A stretch of 33,670 nt of DNA from Cytophagales bacterium (GCA_013298075.1 JAAFJG010000051.1:1-33670), one strand, 5' to 3'. Shown: positions 9,656 to 18,033, counted from the first letter of the stretch. The notes: generated from the letters alone by a model not told the origin. Translations and numbers: made by a program.

Positions 9656-9663
9656 TATCTTTG
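9656..9663 (+). promoter_or_regulatory. -7 promoter element of nuoA
   Basis: TATCTTTG, a match to TAnnTTTG, 26 bp before the nuoA ATG. No good -33 element is visible. Confidence 0.5.
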
Positions 9664-9689
9664 CAAATATTTTTTATTTTTTTTTGGTT

Positions 9690-10151
9690 ATGAATCAAGA
9701 AATTTCAGCCTTTGGTTTTTTGTTTGTTTTTATTATTTTGGGAATAATTTTGGTGATGGTTGGTTTAACTATCAGTAGTTTTATACGTCCTGCACGCCCA
9801 AATGATGAAAAATTAGCGGCTTACGAATGTGGCGAGGAAGCAATAGGCAACGGTTGGGGACAAATAAATGTAAGATTTTATTTGATGGGACTTATTTTTG
9901 TGTTGTTCGAGGCTGAAATTGTATTTTTATTTCCTTGGGCAACCGTATTTGGACAAAAAGAACTCATCACAATAACCGATGGAAAATGGGGTTTGATGGC
10001 ATTGTTAGAAATGTTTGCTTTTATTTTTGTTTTGGTATTGGGTTTGGCTTATATTTGGGCAAAAGGATATTTAGAATGGGTAAAAGTTACGCCTAAAAAA
10101 TCTGATTTTCAATCGCCTATTCCTACAAAAATGTACGAAAAATACAAATAA
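9690..10151 (+). CDS. nuoA: NADH-quinone oxidoreductase subunit A
   Basis: A 153-residue integral membrane subunit of respiratory complex I, with three transmembrane helices (about residues 7-29, 66-88 and 100-122). The loop motif YECGEEAIG after helix 1 and FYLMGLIFVLFEAEIVFLFPWA in helix 2, with its conserved acidic residues, are diagnostic. The start is ATG 9690; a TTG at 9684 is also in frame. Unusually, nuoB does not follow: 14 bp downstream begins a TauE/SafE permease. The remaining nuo genes must be elsewhere. It has its own -7 element. Confidence 0.93.
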   Translation: MNQEISAFGFLFVFIILGIILVMVGLTISSFIRPARPNDEKLAAYECGEEAIGNGWGQINVRFYLMGLIFVLFEAEIVFLFPWATVFGQKELITITDGKWGLMALLEMFAFIFVLVLGLAYIWAKGYLEWVKVTPKKSDFQSPIPTKMYEKYK

Positions 10152-10165
10152 AAATAACAAAAATA

Positions 10166-10960
10166 ATGGAATATGTAGGTTATTTTTTCTCTTTTTTGGT
10201 GGGCATTTCTTTGGGTTTGATTGGGAGTGGCGGCTCGATTCTAACCATTCCAATTTTGGTATATGTAATGAAAATTCCTGCTACTTTATCGACTACTTAT
10301 TCATTATTTATTGTAGGTATTTCGGCTTTGATAGGAAGTTATCAAAATATCAAATCAAAATTATTAGTCTATAAACTTATTTTTTATTTTGGTTTACCAA
10401 GTGTTATTTTTATTTTTTTGATGCGAAAATATTTGATGCCTTTGTTACCTAATAATATCATAGAAATTTTTGGTTTTATTATCACCAAAAATAGTTTAAT
10501 TATGTTGGTTTTTGCAATAGTGATGTTGTTAGCGTCTTTTTCAATGATAAAAATAAAAGCCAAAATCGATGAAAAAAATACACATTTTAATCCAAAAAAT
10601 ATCATTTTCAAAGGTATTTTCGTAGGTATTTTATCTGGCTTTGTGGGTATTGGTGGTGGTTTTTTGATAATTCCAACATTAGTATTTTCTGCAAAATTAG
10701 AGATGAAAAAAGCAGTCGCAACTTCTTTGGCAATTATTTCGATAAATGCCTTGATTGGTTTTGTAGGTAGTATTTCAAATATCGAGATAGATTGGTATTT
10801 TTTGTTGCGTTTTACATTTTTTTCTGTGATTGGAATTTTAGTAGGCATTTATTTGAGTAAAAAAATAAGCAATGAATATTTAAAACCTGTTTTTGGTTGG
10901 TTTTTATTGTTGATAGGAATATTTGTATTGTTTCAAGAAATAATTTTTAAATATTTATAA
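10166..10960 (+). CDS. TSUP-family (TauE/SafE) membrane permease
   Basis: A 264-residue polytopic inner-membrane protein with about seven or eight transmembrane segments. It has the two Gly-rich half-repeats typical of the family: FLVGISLGLIGSGGSILTIP near residues 10-29, and FVGILSGFVGIGGGFLIIP near 150-168. Members move sulfite, sulfoacetate or other organosulfur anions, but the substrate cannot be read from sequence. It starts 14 bp after nuoA and is probably co-transcribed with it; a link with respiration is possible but unproven. No sulfur metabolism genes are nearby. Confidence 0.88.
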   Translation: MEYVGYFFSFLVGISLGLIGSGGSILTIPILVYVMKIPATLSTTYSLFIVGISALIGSYQNIKSKLLVYKLIFYFGLPSVIFIFLMRKYLMPLLPNNIIEIFGFIITKNSLIMLVFAIVMLLASFSMIKIKAKIDEKNTHFNPKNIIFKGIFVGILSGFVGIGGGFLIIPTLVFSAKLEMKKAVATSLAIISINALIGFVGSISNIEIDWYFLLRFTFFSVIGILVGIYLSKKISNEYLKPVFGWFLLLIGIFVLFQEIIFKYL

Positions 10961-10980
10961 ATTATTTTCAAAAAAAATAA

Positions 10981-11008
10981 GGGACTAAGTAATAAATATC
11001 ATACCCAT
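10981..11008 (+). repeat. Family-2 repeat end (GGGACTAAG...ATACCC)
   Basis: Shares GGGACTAAGTA and ATACCC, with an AT-rich spacer, with 11606-11630 and the reverse complement of 26525-26550. A GTCCC at 11033-11037 could pair with the opening GGGAC. It may be the end of a small mobile element. Confidence 0.5.
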
Positions 11009-11211
11009 TTCGTATGTTGGTTTTATAGAAACGTCCCATTTTGGTAGGTCTTTACTTTTTTGTAAAAATTATTCAAATTATCAAGCTAAAAATGTATTTA
11101 GTCGAAGTTTTTATCTATTCAGTCGAAGTTTTTTTGCTTTTGGTCGAATGTTAAGTTTCAATTCAAAATTATATAACATATTTGCACTATAAAAGAAACA
11201 AAAATGTAATA

Positions 11212-11250
<39 letters not shown>

Positions 11251-11427
11251 TAAAACACCAAAAAAAGTAAAAATTATGCAAAATATAAATACAACCCAAA
11301 AAACTCTTTTAAAATAAATACTTTCAATAGAGGAAAAAGCAAAATTATTGCAATTATCCTTAACATATCAAATGAGTTTAAAATAATAATTAGCGATACA
11401 ATTTAAAACAATAATAAATTTCAGAAT

Positions 11428-11559
11428 ATGGAAAATCAATTAAACGAAGAAATTTCTTCACAACTCAAACATTTAGAGTTGTTGAAACAACAAACGGCAG
11501 AATTAAAAAGAAAATTGCTAACTCTTTCTAATTGTAAGAAAGATAACAATAAAAAATAA
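11428..11559 (+). CDS. Small coiled-coil peptide (43 aa)
   Basis: ATG to TAA, 43 residues: it begins MENQLNEEISSQLKHLELL and continues with heptad-spaced Leu and many Lys/Glu, ending in a Lys/Asn tail. It predicts a single amphipathic helix able to dimerise. There is no signal or membrane segment and no known family. Codon use resembles its neighbours, and an A-rich leader precedes the ATG. Support as a real gene is modest. Confidence 0.4.
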   Translation: MENQLNEEISSQLKHLELLKQQTAELKRKLLTLSNCKKDNNKK

Positions 11560-11605
11560 GCATTCAATTTTTTGACCCTATCATTTTAAGATAATTTTTC
11601 ATTTA

Positions 11606-11630
11606 GGGACTAAATAAAAAATAATATACC
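11606..11630 (+). repeat. Family-2 repeat end
   Basis: GGGACTAAATA, an AT spacer, then AATATACC, similar to 10981-11008 and to the complement of 26525-26550. It is immediately followed by a small palindromic segment around 11640-11660. Confidence 0.45.
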
Positions 11631-11739
11631 TAAAAAAACTCCCTCACCTTTGGGGAGGGAACTAAAAGTAGGTTTTTTGAGTGGGTAGTTTATTTTTTAG
11701 ATGCTCCCTTATTAATACAAAAATAGTTTTTTTACATCA

Positions 11740-11772
11740 AATAACCTATTCATATTTTTTGGATAGGTTATT
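11740..11772 (+). terminator. Hairpin, probable terminator
   Basis: AATAACCTAT (11740-11749) pairs with ATAGGTTATT (11763-11772), and a T-rich stretch follows. Outer arms ACATCA (11734-11739) and TGATGT (11781-11786) could extend it across an internal loop. Confidence 0.45.
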
Positions 11773-11903
11773 TTTATTTTTGATGTGAAATTATTTTGAA
11801 GTTTTTTTATCAATATCAATGTTTTTTTTTACTATTTACATTTCTAAATTTTAATACTTTTTTTGAAAAATCAAACAAAATAAATTTTTATTTTTAAACT
11901 AAT

Positions 11904-11934
11904 TTTGCAATGTAAAAGCAATATCCTATCTTTG
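11904..11934 (+). promoter_or_regulatory. Bacteroidota-type promoter of the dehydrogenase gene
   Basis: -33 TTTG at 11904-11907, a 19-bp spacer, and -7 TATCTTTG at 11927-11934. The ATG is 47 bp downstream. Confidence 0.7.
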
Positions 11935-11980
11935 CAAACGTTTGAAAAATCATTATCAAAAACATAAAAAATCAAAAAAA

Positions 11981-13213
11981 ATGCACGAGTTACTCAAAAA
12001 ATTTGAAGATAAAAAACCTGAAGTTGTATTTGCTTGGAAAGATAGCGAAACGGAAGCAGAAGGTTGGGTAGTTATTAATTCTTTACGCGGAGGAGCAGCA
12101 GGCGGAGGCACACGCATGAGAAAAGGACTAGACGAACACGAAGTAAAATCATTGGCTAAAACTATGGAAGTGAAGTTTACGGTTTCTGGTCCCGCTATTG
12201 GTGGAGCAAAATCAGGCATCAATTTTGACCCAAATGATTCGAGAAAAGAGGGCGTTTTGAGACGTTGGTATAAAGCAGTTTATCCATTATTAAAAAATTA
12301 TTATGGTACAGGAGGAGATTTGAACGTCGATGAAATTCACGAAGTAATTCCTATCACAGAAGAATACGGACTTTGGCACCCGCAAGAAGGCATCGTCAAT
12401 GGACATTTTAACGCTGATAAACCCGCAAAAATTCGTAAAATTGGGCGTTTGCGTCATGGCGTTTCGAAAGTAATAGAAAATCCAAAATTCATTCCTGATA
12501 ATTCTTCACGCAAACATACGATTGCAGATATGATTACAGGATATGGCGTAGCAGAAGCAGTAAGACATTTTTATTCGTTTTGGGGAGGAGAAATCAAAGA
12601 AAAAAGAGCCATTATTCAAGGATGGGGAGCAGTGGGCGCACCAACCGCTTTATATTTAGCAGAAATGGGCGTAAAAATTGTCGGAATTATTGACAGAGTT
12701 GGCGGATTGATCAACACAAACGGATTTACTTTAGATGAAATTAAGGTTTTGTTTGAGAAAAAAGATAAGAATTTTTTAGTAGCAGATAATTTAATTCCTT
12801 TTGCAGAAATGAACGAAAAAATTTGGGAATTAGAAGCCGAAATTTTAATTCCAGCAGCAGCCTCTCGCCTTTTACAACAAAATCACATAGAAAAATTAAC
12901 ACAAAAAGGCTTAGAAGTAATTTCTTGCGGAGCAAATGTACCTTTTGCTGATAAAGAAATATTTTTCGGACCCATTTCAGTTTTTGCCGATAAAAAAATA
13001 GCCGTTATTCCTGATTTTATTGCAAATTGTGGTATGGCTCGCACTTTTGCTTATTTGATGACAGAAGAAAAGGATTTGGTAAGCGATGAAAATATTTTTA
13101 ATGATGTATCAAAAACGATTAAAAATGCTTTGCAAAAAATTCACGCAAAAAATAATACTAAAATTGGTTTGAGCGAAACAGGTTTAACGATTGCTTTGGA
13201 GCAATTAGTATAA
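11981..13213 (+). CDS. Glu/Leu/Phe/Val-family amino acid dehydrogenase
   Basis: A 410-residue NAD(P)-dependent oxidative deaminase. The dimerisation/substrate domain has RGGAAGGGTRMRKGLDEHEVKSLAKTM and the Lys-containing glycine loop GPAIGGAKSGINFDP near residues 69-83. GTGGDLNVDE near 109-118 supplies the catalytic Asp region. The Rossmann domain begins near 195 with the fingerprint IQGWGAVGAPTA. Late motifs IPAAASRLL and VIPDFIANCGMA are also typical. Substrate (Glu or a branched amino acid) is not decidable by eye. The frame extends upstream to a TTG at 11942, but that overlaps the transcription start region; ATG 11981 is preferred. Two MITE copies follow its stop. Confidence 0.88.
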   Translation: MHELLKKFEDKKPEVVFAWKDSETEAEGWVVINSLRGGAAGGGTRMRKGLDEHEVKSLAKTMEVKFTVSGPAIGGAKSGINFDPNDSRKEGVLRRWYKAVYPLLKNYYGTGGDLNVDEIHEVIPITEEYGLWHPQEGIVNGHFNADKPAKIRKIGRLRHGVSKVIENPKFIPDNSSRKHTIADMITGYGVAEAVRHFYSFWGGEIKEKRAIIQGWGAVGAPTALYLAEMGVKIVGIIDRVGGLINTNGFTLDEIKVLFEKKDKNFLVADNLIPFAEMNEKIWELEAEILIPAAASRLLQQNHIEKLTQKGLEVISCGANVPFADKEIFFGPISVFADKKIAVIPDFIANCGMARTFAYLMTEEKDLVSDENIFNDVSKTIKNALQKIHAKNNTKIGLSETGLTIALEQLV

Positions 13214-13221
13214 AAATAAAT

Positions 13222-13398
13222 AGTTTTTAAAGAATTTATTTAGAAAGTGAAATTTTTTTTTTTGATATTTATTTTGAATTGCCTCCAGATTTATCTGGAG
13301 GATAATGTAAAATTTAAGAGTTGGCTTTAGCCGAAATTTTTATATTTTTCAAATTTATATTTTAATCATAGTAACTTTGCAATAAGTTTTTAAGAACC
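13222..13398 (-). repeat. MITE-like element, shortened copy (family 1)
   Basis: Opposite orientation to its neighbour. It has the central palindrome complement (CCTCCAGATTTATCTGGAGG at 13282-13301), then GGCTTTAGCCGAAAT, and ends TAAGAACC. The flanks carry a 7/8 direct repeat, AAATAAAT (13214-13221) and AAATAAAC (13399-13406), consistent with an 8-bp target duplication. It begins 9 bp after the dehydrogenase stop. The left terminal repeat has decayed. Confidence 0.7.
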
Positions 13399-13428
13399 AA
13401 ATAAACTTACTTTTCGTATAAATAAAAT

Positions 13429-13643
13429 GGTTAATGGGAAATTATTGCGGAGCTAATTTTATTCTACTATAAATAGCTATTTATTTTAAAAATATAGAAA
13501 AATATCAATTTGAAAAGCACAAAGATTTTTGGCTAAAACCAACGAGTGAATTTTTTTATTATCCTCCAGATAAATCTGGAGGCAATTCAAAAAATACATT
13601 TCAAAAAAATATTTTAATTTTTCGCACAAATTTCCTAAGAACC
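13429..13643 (+). repeat. MITE-like element, near-complete copy with 8-bp target duplication (family 1)
   Basis: 215 bp. The left end (GGTTAATGGGAAATTATTGC) is the inverse of the right end, which closes ...GCACAAATTTCCTAAGAACC. The central palindrome CCTCCAGATAAATCTGGAGG is at 13563-13582. The flanks are an exact 8-bp direct repeat, AATAAAAT (13421-13428 and 13644-13651). This is the best evidence that the family is mobile. Its right end lies 38 bp before the carboxylase start. Confidence 0.85.
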
Positions 13644-13681
13644 AATAAAATGATAAGAAATTTTTTAAACTATCAAAAGAT

Positions 13682-15310
13682 ATGAACCTTGAATTTAACA
13701 AAAACGAAGACGCAAACAAACTACTTATTTCCGAACTTAGACAACGCTTTGAGGTCGTAAAAATGGGTGGTGGTGCATCTAAAATCAAAAAAGAACACGA
13801 AAAAGGAAAATTAACTGCCCGCGAAAGAATTGATTATTTAATAGATGAAAATACTGATTTTTTAGAAATTGGTACTTTTACAGGCTATAATATGTATGAA
13901 GAACACGGCGGTTGTCCTTCAGGTGGCGTGATTACGGGCATCGGCACAGTGCAAGGAAAATTGTGTATGATTCTTGCTAACGATGCCACCGTAAAGTCTG
14001 GAGCTTGGTTTCCTATTACTGGAAAAAAAAATTTGAGGGCGCAAGAAATTGCGATGGAAAATAGATTGCCAACGATTTATTTGGTGGATAGTGCAGGCAT
14101 TTATTTGCCTTTGCAAGCCGATATTTTTGCAGATAAAGAACATTTTGGGCGTATGTTCAGGAACAATGCACACATGTCTGCGTCAGGAATCCCACAAATT
14201 TCGGTGATTATGGGAAGTTGTGTGGCAGGTGGTGCTTATTTGCCTATTATGTCTGATGAAGCGTTGATTGTAGAAGGAACAGGCTCGATTTTTTTGGCAG
14301 GACCTTATTTGGTAAAAGCCTCGATTGGTGAAGAAGTTGATGCAGAAACATTGGGCGGAGCCACTACGCATTGCGAAATTTCAGGCGTTACAGATAATAA
14401 ATATCCAAATGATAAAAGTGCTCTGGACGCAGTTAAAAGCATTATTGGAAAAATTGGGCGTTTTAATAAAGCAGGTTTTGATAGACAAAATCCGATATTA
14501 CCCCAAGAAAAACCCGAAGAAATTTTGGGAATATTACCCGAAGACCGTACCAAACCATATAGTATGTTAGAAATCTTAAAAAGAATAGTAGATAATTCTG
14601 AATTAGATTTATACAAAGAAAAATATGGACAAACTATTATTTGTGCCAGAGCCAGAATTGATGGTTGGGCAGTCGGAATCGTTGCCAATGAAAGAAAAAT
14701 GGTAAAATCTAAAAAAGGTGAAATGCAAATGGGTGGTGTCATTTATTCTGATTCTGCGGATAAAGCAGCCAGATTTATTATGACTTGTAATCAACAAAAT
14801 ATTCCGTTGGTTTTTTTGCATGATGTAACAGGATTTATGGTCGGAAGTCGTTCTGAACAAGGTGGAATTATTAAAGATGGTGCAAAATTGGTGAGTGCGA
14901 TGGCAAATTCTGTGGTGCCAAAATTTACTTTCATTATTGGAAATTCTTATGGGGCGGGCAATTATGCGATGTGCGGAAAAGCTTATGACCCACGTTTGAT
15001 TTTTTCTTGGACAACAGGAAAAATTGCGGTCATGAGTGGTGCATCGGCTGCCAAAACTTTATTGCAAATTCAAGTTGCTTCCAAAAAAGCCAAAGGAGAA
15101 GTTATCACTCCCGAATACGAAAAAACATTGTTAGAAAATATTACTAATAGTTATCAAGAGCAATTATCACCTTATTATGCTGCTGCAAGACTTTGGACTG
15201 ATGGCATTATCAATCCATTAGATACTCGAAAAATTATTTCAAAAGGAATCGAGATGGCAAATCATTCGCCGATTGAAAAAAGATATAATGTAGGCGTGAT
15301 TCAAACATAG
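13682..15310 (+). CDS. Acyl-CoA carboxylase beta subunit (carboxyltransferase), methylcrotonyl-CoA carboxylase-like
   Basis: A 542-residue biotin-dependent carboxyltransferase with both crotonase-fold halves. The N half has GKLTARERIDYLID and GAWFPITGKKNLRAQEIAMENRLPTIYLVDSAG. The C half has FLHDVTGFMVG, AKLVSAMANSVVPKFTFIIG and GNSYGAGNYAMCGKAYDPR. The last pattern is closest to 3-methylcrotonyl-CoA carboxylase beta (leucine breakdown) and less like propionyl- or acetyl-CoA types, but the exact substrate is uncertain. No biotin carboxylase/carrier alpha subunit is adjacent. A MITE copy occupies the promoter region, and the nearby amino acid dehydrogenase may belong to the same catabolic theme. 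Confidence 0.88.
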   Translation: MNLEFNKNEDANKLLISELRQRFEVVKMGGGASKIKKEHEKGKLTARERIDYLIDENTDFLEIGTFTGYNMYEEHGGCPSGGVITGIGTVQGKLCMILANDATVKSGAWFPITGKKNLRAQEIAMENRLPTIYLVDSAGIYLPLQADIFADKEHFGRMFRNNAHMSASGIPQISVIMGSCVAGGAYLPIMSDEALIVEGTGSIFLAGPYLVKASIGEEVDAETLGGATTHCEISGVTDNKYPNDKSALDAVKSIIGKIGRFNKAGFDRQNPILPQEKPEEILGILPEDRTKPYSMLEILKRIVDNSELDLYKEKYGQTIICARARIDGWAVGIVANERKMVKSKKGEMQMGGVIYSDSADKAARFIMTCNQQNIPLVFLHDVTGFMVGSRSEQGGIIKDGAKLVSAMANSVVPKFTFIIGNSYGAGNYAMCGKAYDPRLIFSWTTGKIAVMSGASAAKTLLQIQVASKKAKGEVITPEYEKTLLENITNSYQEQLSPYYAAARLWTDGIINPLDTRKIISKGIEMANHSPIEKRYNVGVIQT

Positions 15311-15426
15311 TTTTAAAAATAAAAAATATTTTTATTTTTTCTGAAATAAATATCTTTATTTAGTTTTTTAGTCAGAGTTGTTAAAGCGAAAGAAATATTA
15401 AAAAACAAATAAATAATTTTTTTATC

Positions 15427-15461
15427 AAAAAAAGGACACTTTTTTAAAGTCTCCTTTTTTT
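15427..15461. terminator. Bidirectional terminator, carboxylase gene / tadA
   Basis: AAAAAAAGGA (15427-15436) plus ACTTT pairs with AAAGT plus TCCTTTTTTT (15452-15461), with one C-C mismatch. It sits between converging genes and overlaps the tadA stop by two bases. Confidence 0.75.
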
Positions 15462-15909
15462 ATTTTCGTCTTAATTGACTAAAAAAATCTTGGATAATTT
15501 TTTTACATTCTTCTTCTAATATTCCACCAGTTACTTTAGTTTTATGATGTAAAATATTTTCTTTTAATCTTAAAAAACCTCTTTTTTCATCTTTTGCACC
15601 AAAAACAACACTATCAATTTGCGACCAAAAAATTGCTCCTGCACACATCACACAAGGTTCTAAAGTTACGTACAAAGTGCATTGTGGTAAATATTTTGCT
15701 TGTAAATTTTGAGCGATTCCAGTAATAGCCATCATCTCAGCGTGAGCAGAAATATCAAATAATTGTTCGGTTAAGTTATGTGTTCGAATTAAAATTTTAT
15801 CTTCTGCCACAATCACCGCACCCACAGGAATTTCTCCTTTATGATAAGCTTTGTTGGCTTCAATAAGTGCTTGATTCATAAAATAGGCGTGTTTTTCTTG
15901 GTTTTCCAT
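15460..15909 (-). CDS. tadA: tRNA-specific adenosine deaminase
   Basis: A 149-residue zinc deaminase converting A34 to inosine in tRNA-Arg(ACG). The zinc and proton-shuttle motifs are intact: HAEM near residues 56-59 and PCVMCAGAI near 84-92. It begins with the usual MNQALIEANKAYHKGEIPVGAVIV segment. Length and motifs fit TadA better than guanine or cytosine deaminases. It lies downstream of the WG-repeat lipoprotein gene on the same strand, but a terminator separates them. Confidence 0.92.
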   Translation of the reverse strand: MENQEKHAYFMNQALIEANKAYHKGEIPVGAVIVAEDKILIRTHNLTEQLFDISAHAEMMAITGIAQNLQAKYLPQCTLYVTLEPCVMCAGAIFWSQIDSVVFGAKDEKRGFLRLKENILHHKTKVTGGILEEECKKIIQDFFSQLRRK

Positions 15910-15929
15910 TTTATTTTTTTCAAATAAAA

Positions 15930-15959
15930 ATCCGCAAAATTGCTAAAAATTTTGCGGAT
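15930..15959 (-). terminator. Terminator after the WG-repeat lipoprotein gene
   Basis: ATCCGCAAAATT (15930-15941) pairs perfectly with AATTTTGCGGAT (15948-15959), with a 6-nt loop. On the minus strand it is followed by a T-rich stretch. It separates the lipoprotein gene from tadA. Confidence 0.75.
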
Positions 15960-15994
15960 ATAAAAAATATATTTATAAAAATAGACAATAAAAA

Positions 15995-16453
15995 CTATAA
16001 TTCTTTTTCATCAATTCTTTTTACGATACCATTTTCTGCTACCTCAAAATATTTTCCAATAAAATTATAATTGACCGCTTCATATTTTGGAGAGATAACT
16101 TCTTTGCCTTGTTTATTGAGATAGCCACATTTTTCAGCCAATTCTATTTTTGCCAGACCTTTATTGAATAATGAAATTTTATCATATCTACAAGATACAA
16201 GTTCTTTTCCTTTTTCATCTATTAAACCTACCTTATTATTCATTTTTACTTTGGCAAGTCCATCAATATAAGTACCTACAAATTCATATTTACAAGGCAC
16301 AATTTCTTGTCCTTTTTCATCTATTACGCCATATTTGCCATTCAAATTCACAGTTGCAAATCCGTTAATAAATTCTGTTTTACTATCATATTTATCTCCC
16401 TTGCAACTTAGAAATAAAATAGAAATAGATAAAATAATTATAATTTTAGTCAT
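15995..16453 (-). CDS. WG-repeat lipoprotein
   Basis: A 152-residue probable lipoprotein with a hydrophobic signal (TKIIIILSISILFLSC) and lipobox LFLSC with Cys at about residue 17. The mature part is built of three to four WG (KWG) repeats of about 34 residues, each of the form GLAKVKxNxKxGLIDEKGKELVxxxYDxI, at about 30-62, 64-97, 98-130 and a worn fourth. Such repeats are common in Bacteroidota envelope proteins and form a beta-propeller-like or solenoid surface. The number here is small. The binding partner is unknown. Confidence 0.88.
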   Translation of the reverse strand: MTKIIIILSISILFLSCKGDKYDSKTEFINGFATVNLNGKYGVIDEKGQEIVPCKYEFVGTYIDGLAKVKMNNKVGLIDEKGKELVSCRYDKISLFNKGLAKIELAEKCGYLNKQGKEVISPKYEAVNYNFIGKYFEVAENGIVKRIDEKEL

Positions 16454-16585
16454 TTTATTTTTTGTTTTTATTATTTTATTAAATACTCGTGTTATTATTT
16501 TACAAAATTACATAAAAATAATATAATTACATCTAATTTTTAATATTTTTTTATTACAATGTAAGATTTTTTTTATTTTAGTTTT

Positions 16586-17176
16586 TTAATCTAATTTATT
16601 TTCACAAAAAATCAAATCAATAATACTTAAATTAGGTATAAAATCAGTTCCAAATACTTGTAAATAAGGTTTTTGTTGGATTGTTTGTATTTCTTTGGCA
16701 ATTATAGTATTTCTTAAATCTTGCGTTTCGAAATCAATCAATTTATATTCTATATACGTATCAGAAATTTCTATGGTTATTTGAAACTTTAATATTTGCA
16801 AACAAATCTTAAATAAATCTAAATTCCATTGATATAAAAATTCATATTCATTTTTAAATATTTTTTCAAAATAATGTTCATAATACATAAAAAAAGGCGA
16901 TTTTGCATAATTAGTAACGATTGTTCTCCAATGAGTTCGTTGCCATTTTTGTTCATGGTCAATTCTTACTTGTTTCAAAGGCATTTTTGGAGATTGATGA
17001 ATAATCGGTATATTTAATTGGAGTTCATTTTGAGCCGTTAAAATTTTACATCTATTTCTATAAGTTTGTTTTTGATAATTTTCGCCTATATCAAAAATAA
17101 TTTTTTTGTATGGTTTGATAGTCTCAAAATAAGCAATACAAGGCAAATAATGCAAATCTATAATACAATTATTCAT
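16586..17176 (-). CDS. WbqC-family protein
   Basis: A 196-residue protein of the WbqC family, often found in sugar and O-antigen loci and suggested to act in sugar or amino-sugar modification. Characteristic are the N-terminal DLHYLPCIAYF, the central QTYRNRCKILTAQNELQLNIPI, HEQKWQRTHWRTIVTNYAKSPFF and the YYEHYF segment, which are spread through the family core. There is no signal peptide. The biochemical role is not established. It is alone on the minus strand with no glycosyltransferases beside it; gmd lies far away at 2.9 kb. Confidence 0.85.
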   Translation of the reverse strand: MNNCIIDLHYLPCIAYFETIKPYKKIIFDIGENYQKQTYRNRCKILTAQNELQLNIPIIHQSPKMPLKQVRIDHEQKWQRTHWRTIVTNYAKSPFFMYYEHYFEKIFKNEYEFLYQWNLDLFKICLQILKFQITIEISDTYIEYKLIDFETQDLRNTIIAKEIQTIQQKPYLQVFGTDFIPNLSIIDLIFCENKLD

Positions 17177-17406
17177 TTTTCTTTTTTTAATTTTGATAAA
17201 AATACAATCTTTGAAAATTTATTTTATCTATAAAATGTATAGATTTAAACGTTATTTATCACGAAAAGTTTGGTTTTTTTGAAATTTTTTAGGCAAATTA
17301 TTTATTGACAAGACTTTATTTTTACTTCATTTTTATACATATAAATTTATTCACAACAAACCAAGCATAGTACCAACTTTTTTTGACTTAAATCGTATAT
17401 AAAAAT

Positions 17407-17820
17407 ATGAAAAAAACAATATTTTTAGGATTGATTGTGCTTTTATTTGCTCAATTTTCAAATCCATCAAAAGATAAAACAAAACTTTTGACAAAACAAT
17501 GGTTAATGACTTCTTTACAAATTGAAAATAATAAAATTTCTACAGAAGAAGTAGAAAGGCAAAGAAAAAGAGGCATACAAACCATTTTACATTTTCAAAA
17601 AGGCGGCTCTTGTTTGGTATATATCAAAACGCTCAAGAAAAAAACGACTAAACGAAATACATGGAAATTTGAAGATAACCAAAATTCTATTGTTTTACAA
17701 GCTGATAACGAACCTGCTTTAAAATTTAAAATAGAAAAACTAACCTCTAAAAAAATGACTTTAGTTTTAGAAGAAGATAAATCAAAACAAGTTTTTCAAT
17801 ATGAGACTTTTAAAGAATAA
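17407..17820 (+). CDS. Small secreted lipocalin-like protein
   Basis: A 137-residue protein with a short signal peptide (MKKTIFLGLIVLLFAQFS). Its mature part fits the small lipocalin-like beta-barrel proteins common in Bacteroidota: an opening KLLTKQWLMTSL segment with conserved Trp, then IQTILHFQKGGSCLVYI, a WKFEDNQNSIVLQ strand and KIEKLTSKKMTLVLEED. The family call is tentative and based on strand pattern. The stop codon directly abuts a truncated MITE core at 17821. No partner gene is evident. Confidence 0.65.
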   Translation: MKKTIFLGLIVLLFAQFSNPSKDKTKLLTKQWLMTSLQIENNKISTEEVERQRKRGIQTILHFQKGGSCLVYIKTLKKKTTKRNTWKFEDNQNSIVLQADNEPALKFKIEKLTSKKMTLVLEEDKSKQVFQYETFKE

Positions 17821-17857
17821 TTTTATATTATCCTCCAGATAAATCTGGAGGCAATTC
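17821..17857 (+). repeat. MITE core fragment (family 1)
   Basis: Only the centre remains: TTTTATATTAT, the palindrome CCTCCAGATAAATCTGGAGG (17832-17851), then CAATTC. It starts at the base after the preceding stop codon. The palindrome may now serve as that gene's terminator. Confidence 0.7.
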
Positions 17858-17911
17858 AAAAAAGTAATTTTAAAAAAGTAATTTTAAAAAAGTAATTTTA
17901 AAAAAGTAATT
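17858..17911. repeat. 14-bp tandem repeat array
   Basis: Unit AAAAAAGTAATTTT repeated 3 times exactly plus a 12-base partial fourth, joined directly to the MITE fragment. It probably arose by slippage next to the truncated element. Confidence 0.9.
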
Positions 17912-18002
17912 AAAAAAAAATGATTATTATAGCCCTAAAATTCCCATCAAACTGAAAAAAATTCACATTTTCAAAAAAAAATAAAAATTTAATAAAAAAA
18001 AA

Positions 18003-18033
18003 TTGAATATATATAAACAAAGTAGTAACTTTG
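18003..18033 (+). promoter_or_regulatory. Bacteroidota-type promoter of serS
   Basis: -33 TTG at 18003-18005, a 20-bp spacer, and -7 TAACTTTG at 18026-18033, 45 bp before the ATG. Confidence 0.65.

Larger units (their letters stand above)
11560..11980. other. Intergenic region before the dehydrogenase gene
   Basis: It holds a family-2 repeat fragment (11606-11630), a GC-richer hairpin segment (TCCCTC at 11640-11645 with GAGGGA at 11655-11660), a terminator-like hairpin at 11740-11772, and the promoter of the dehydrogenase. No gene is supported. Confidence 0.6.

Noticed and set aside
17858-17911. Origin-like iterons in the 14-bp tandem array
   Set aside because: The array is short, fused to a MITE fragment and not near replication genes; slippage explains it.
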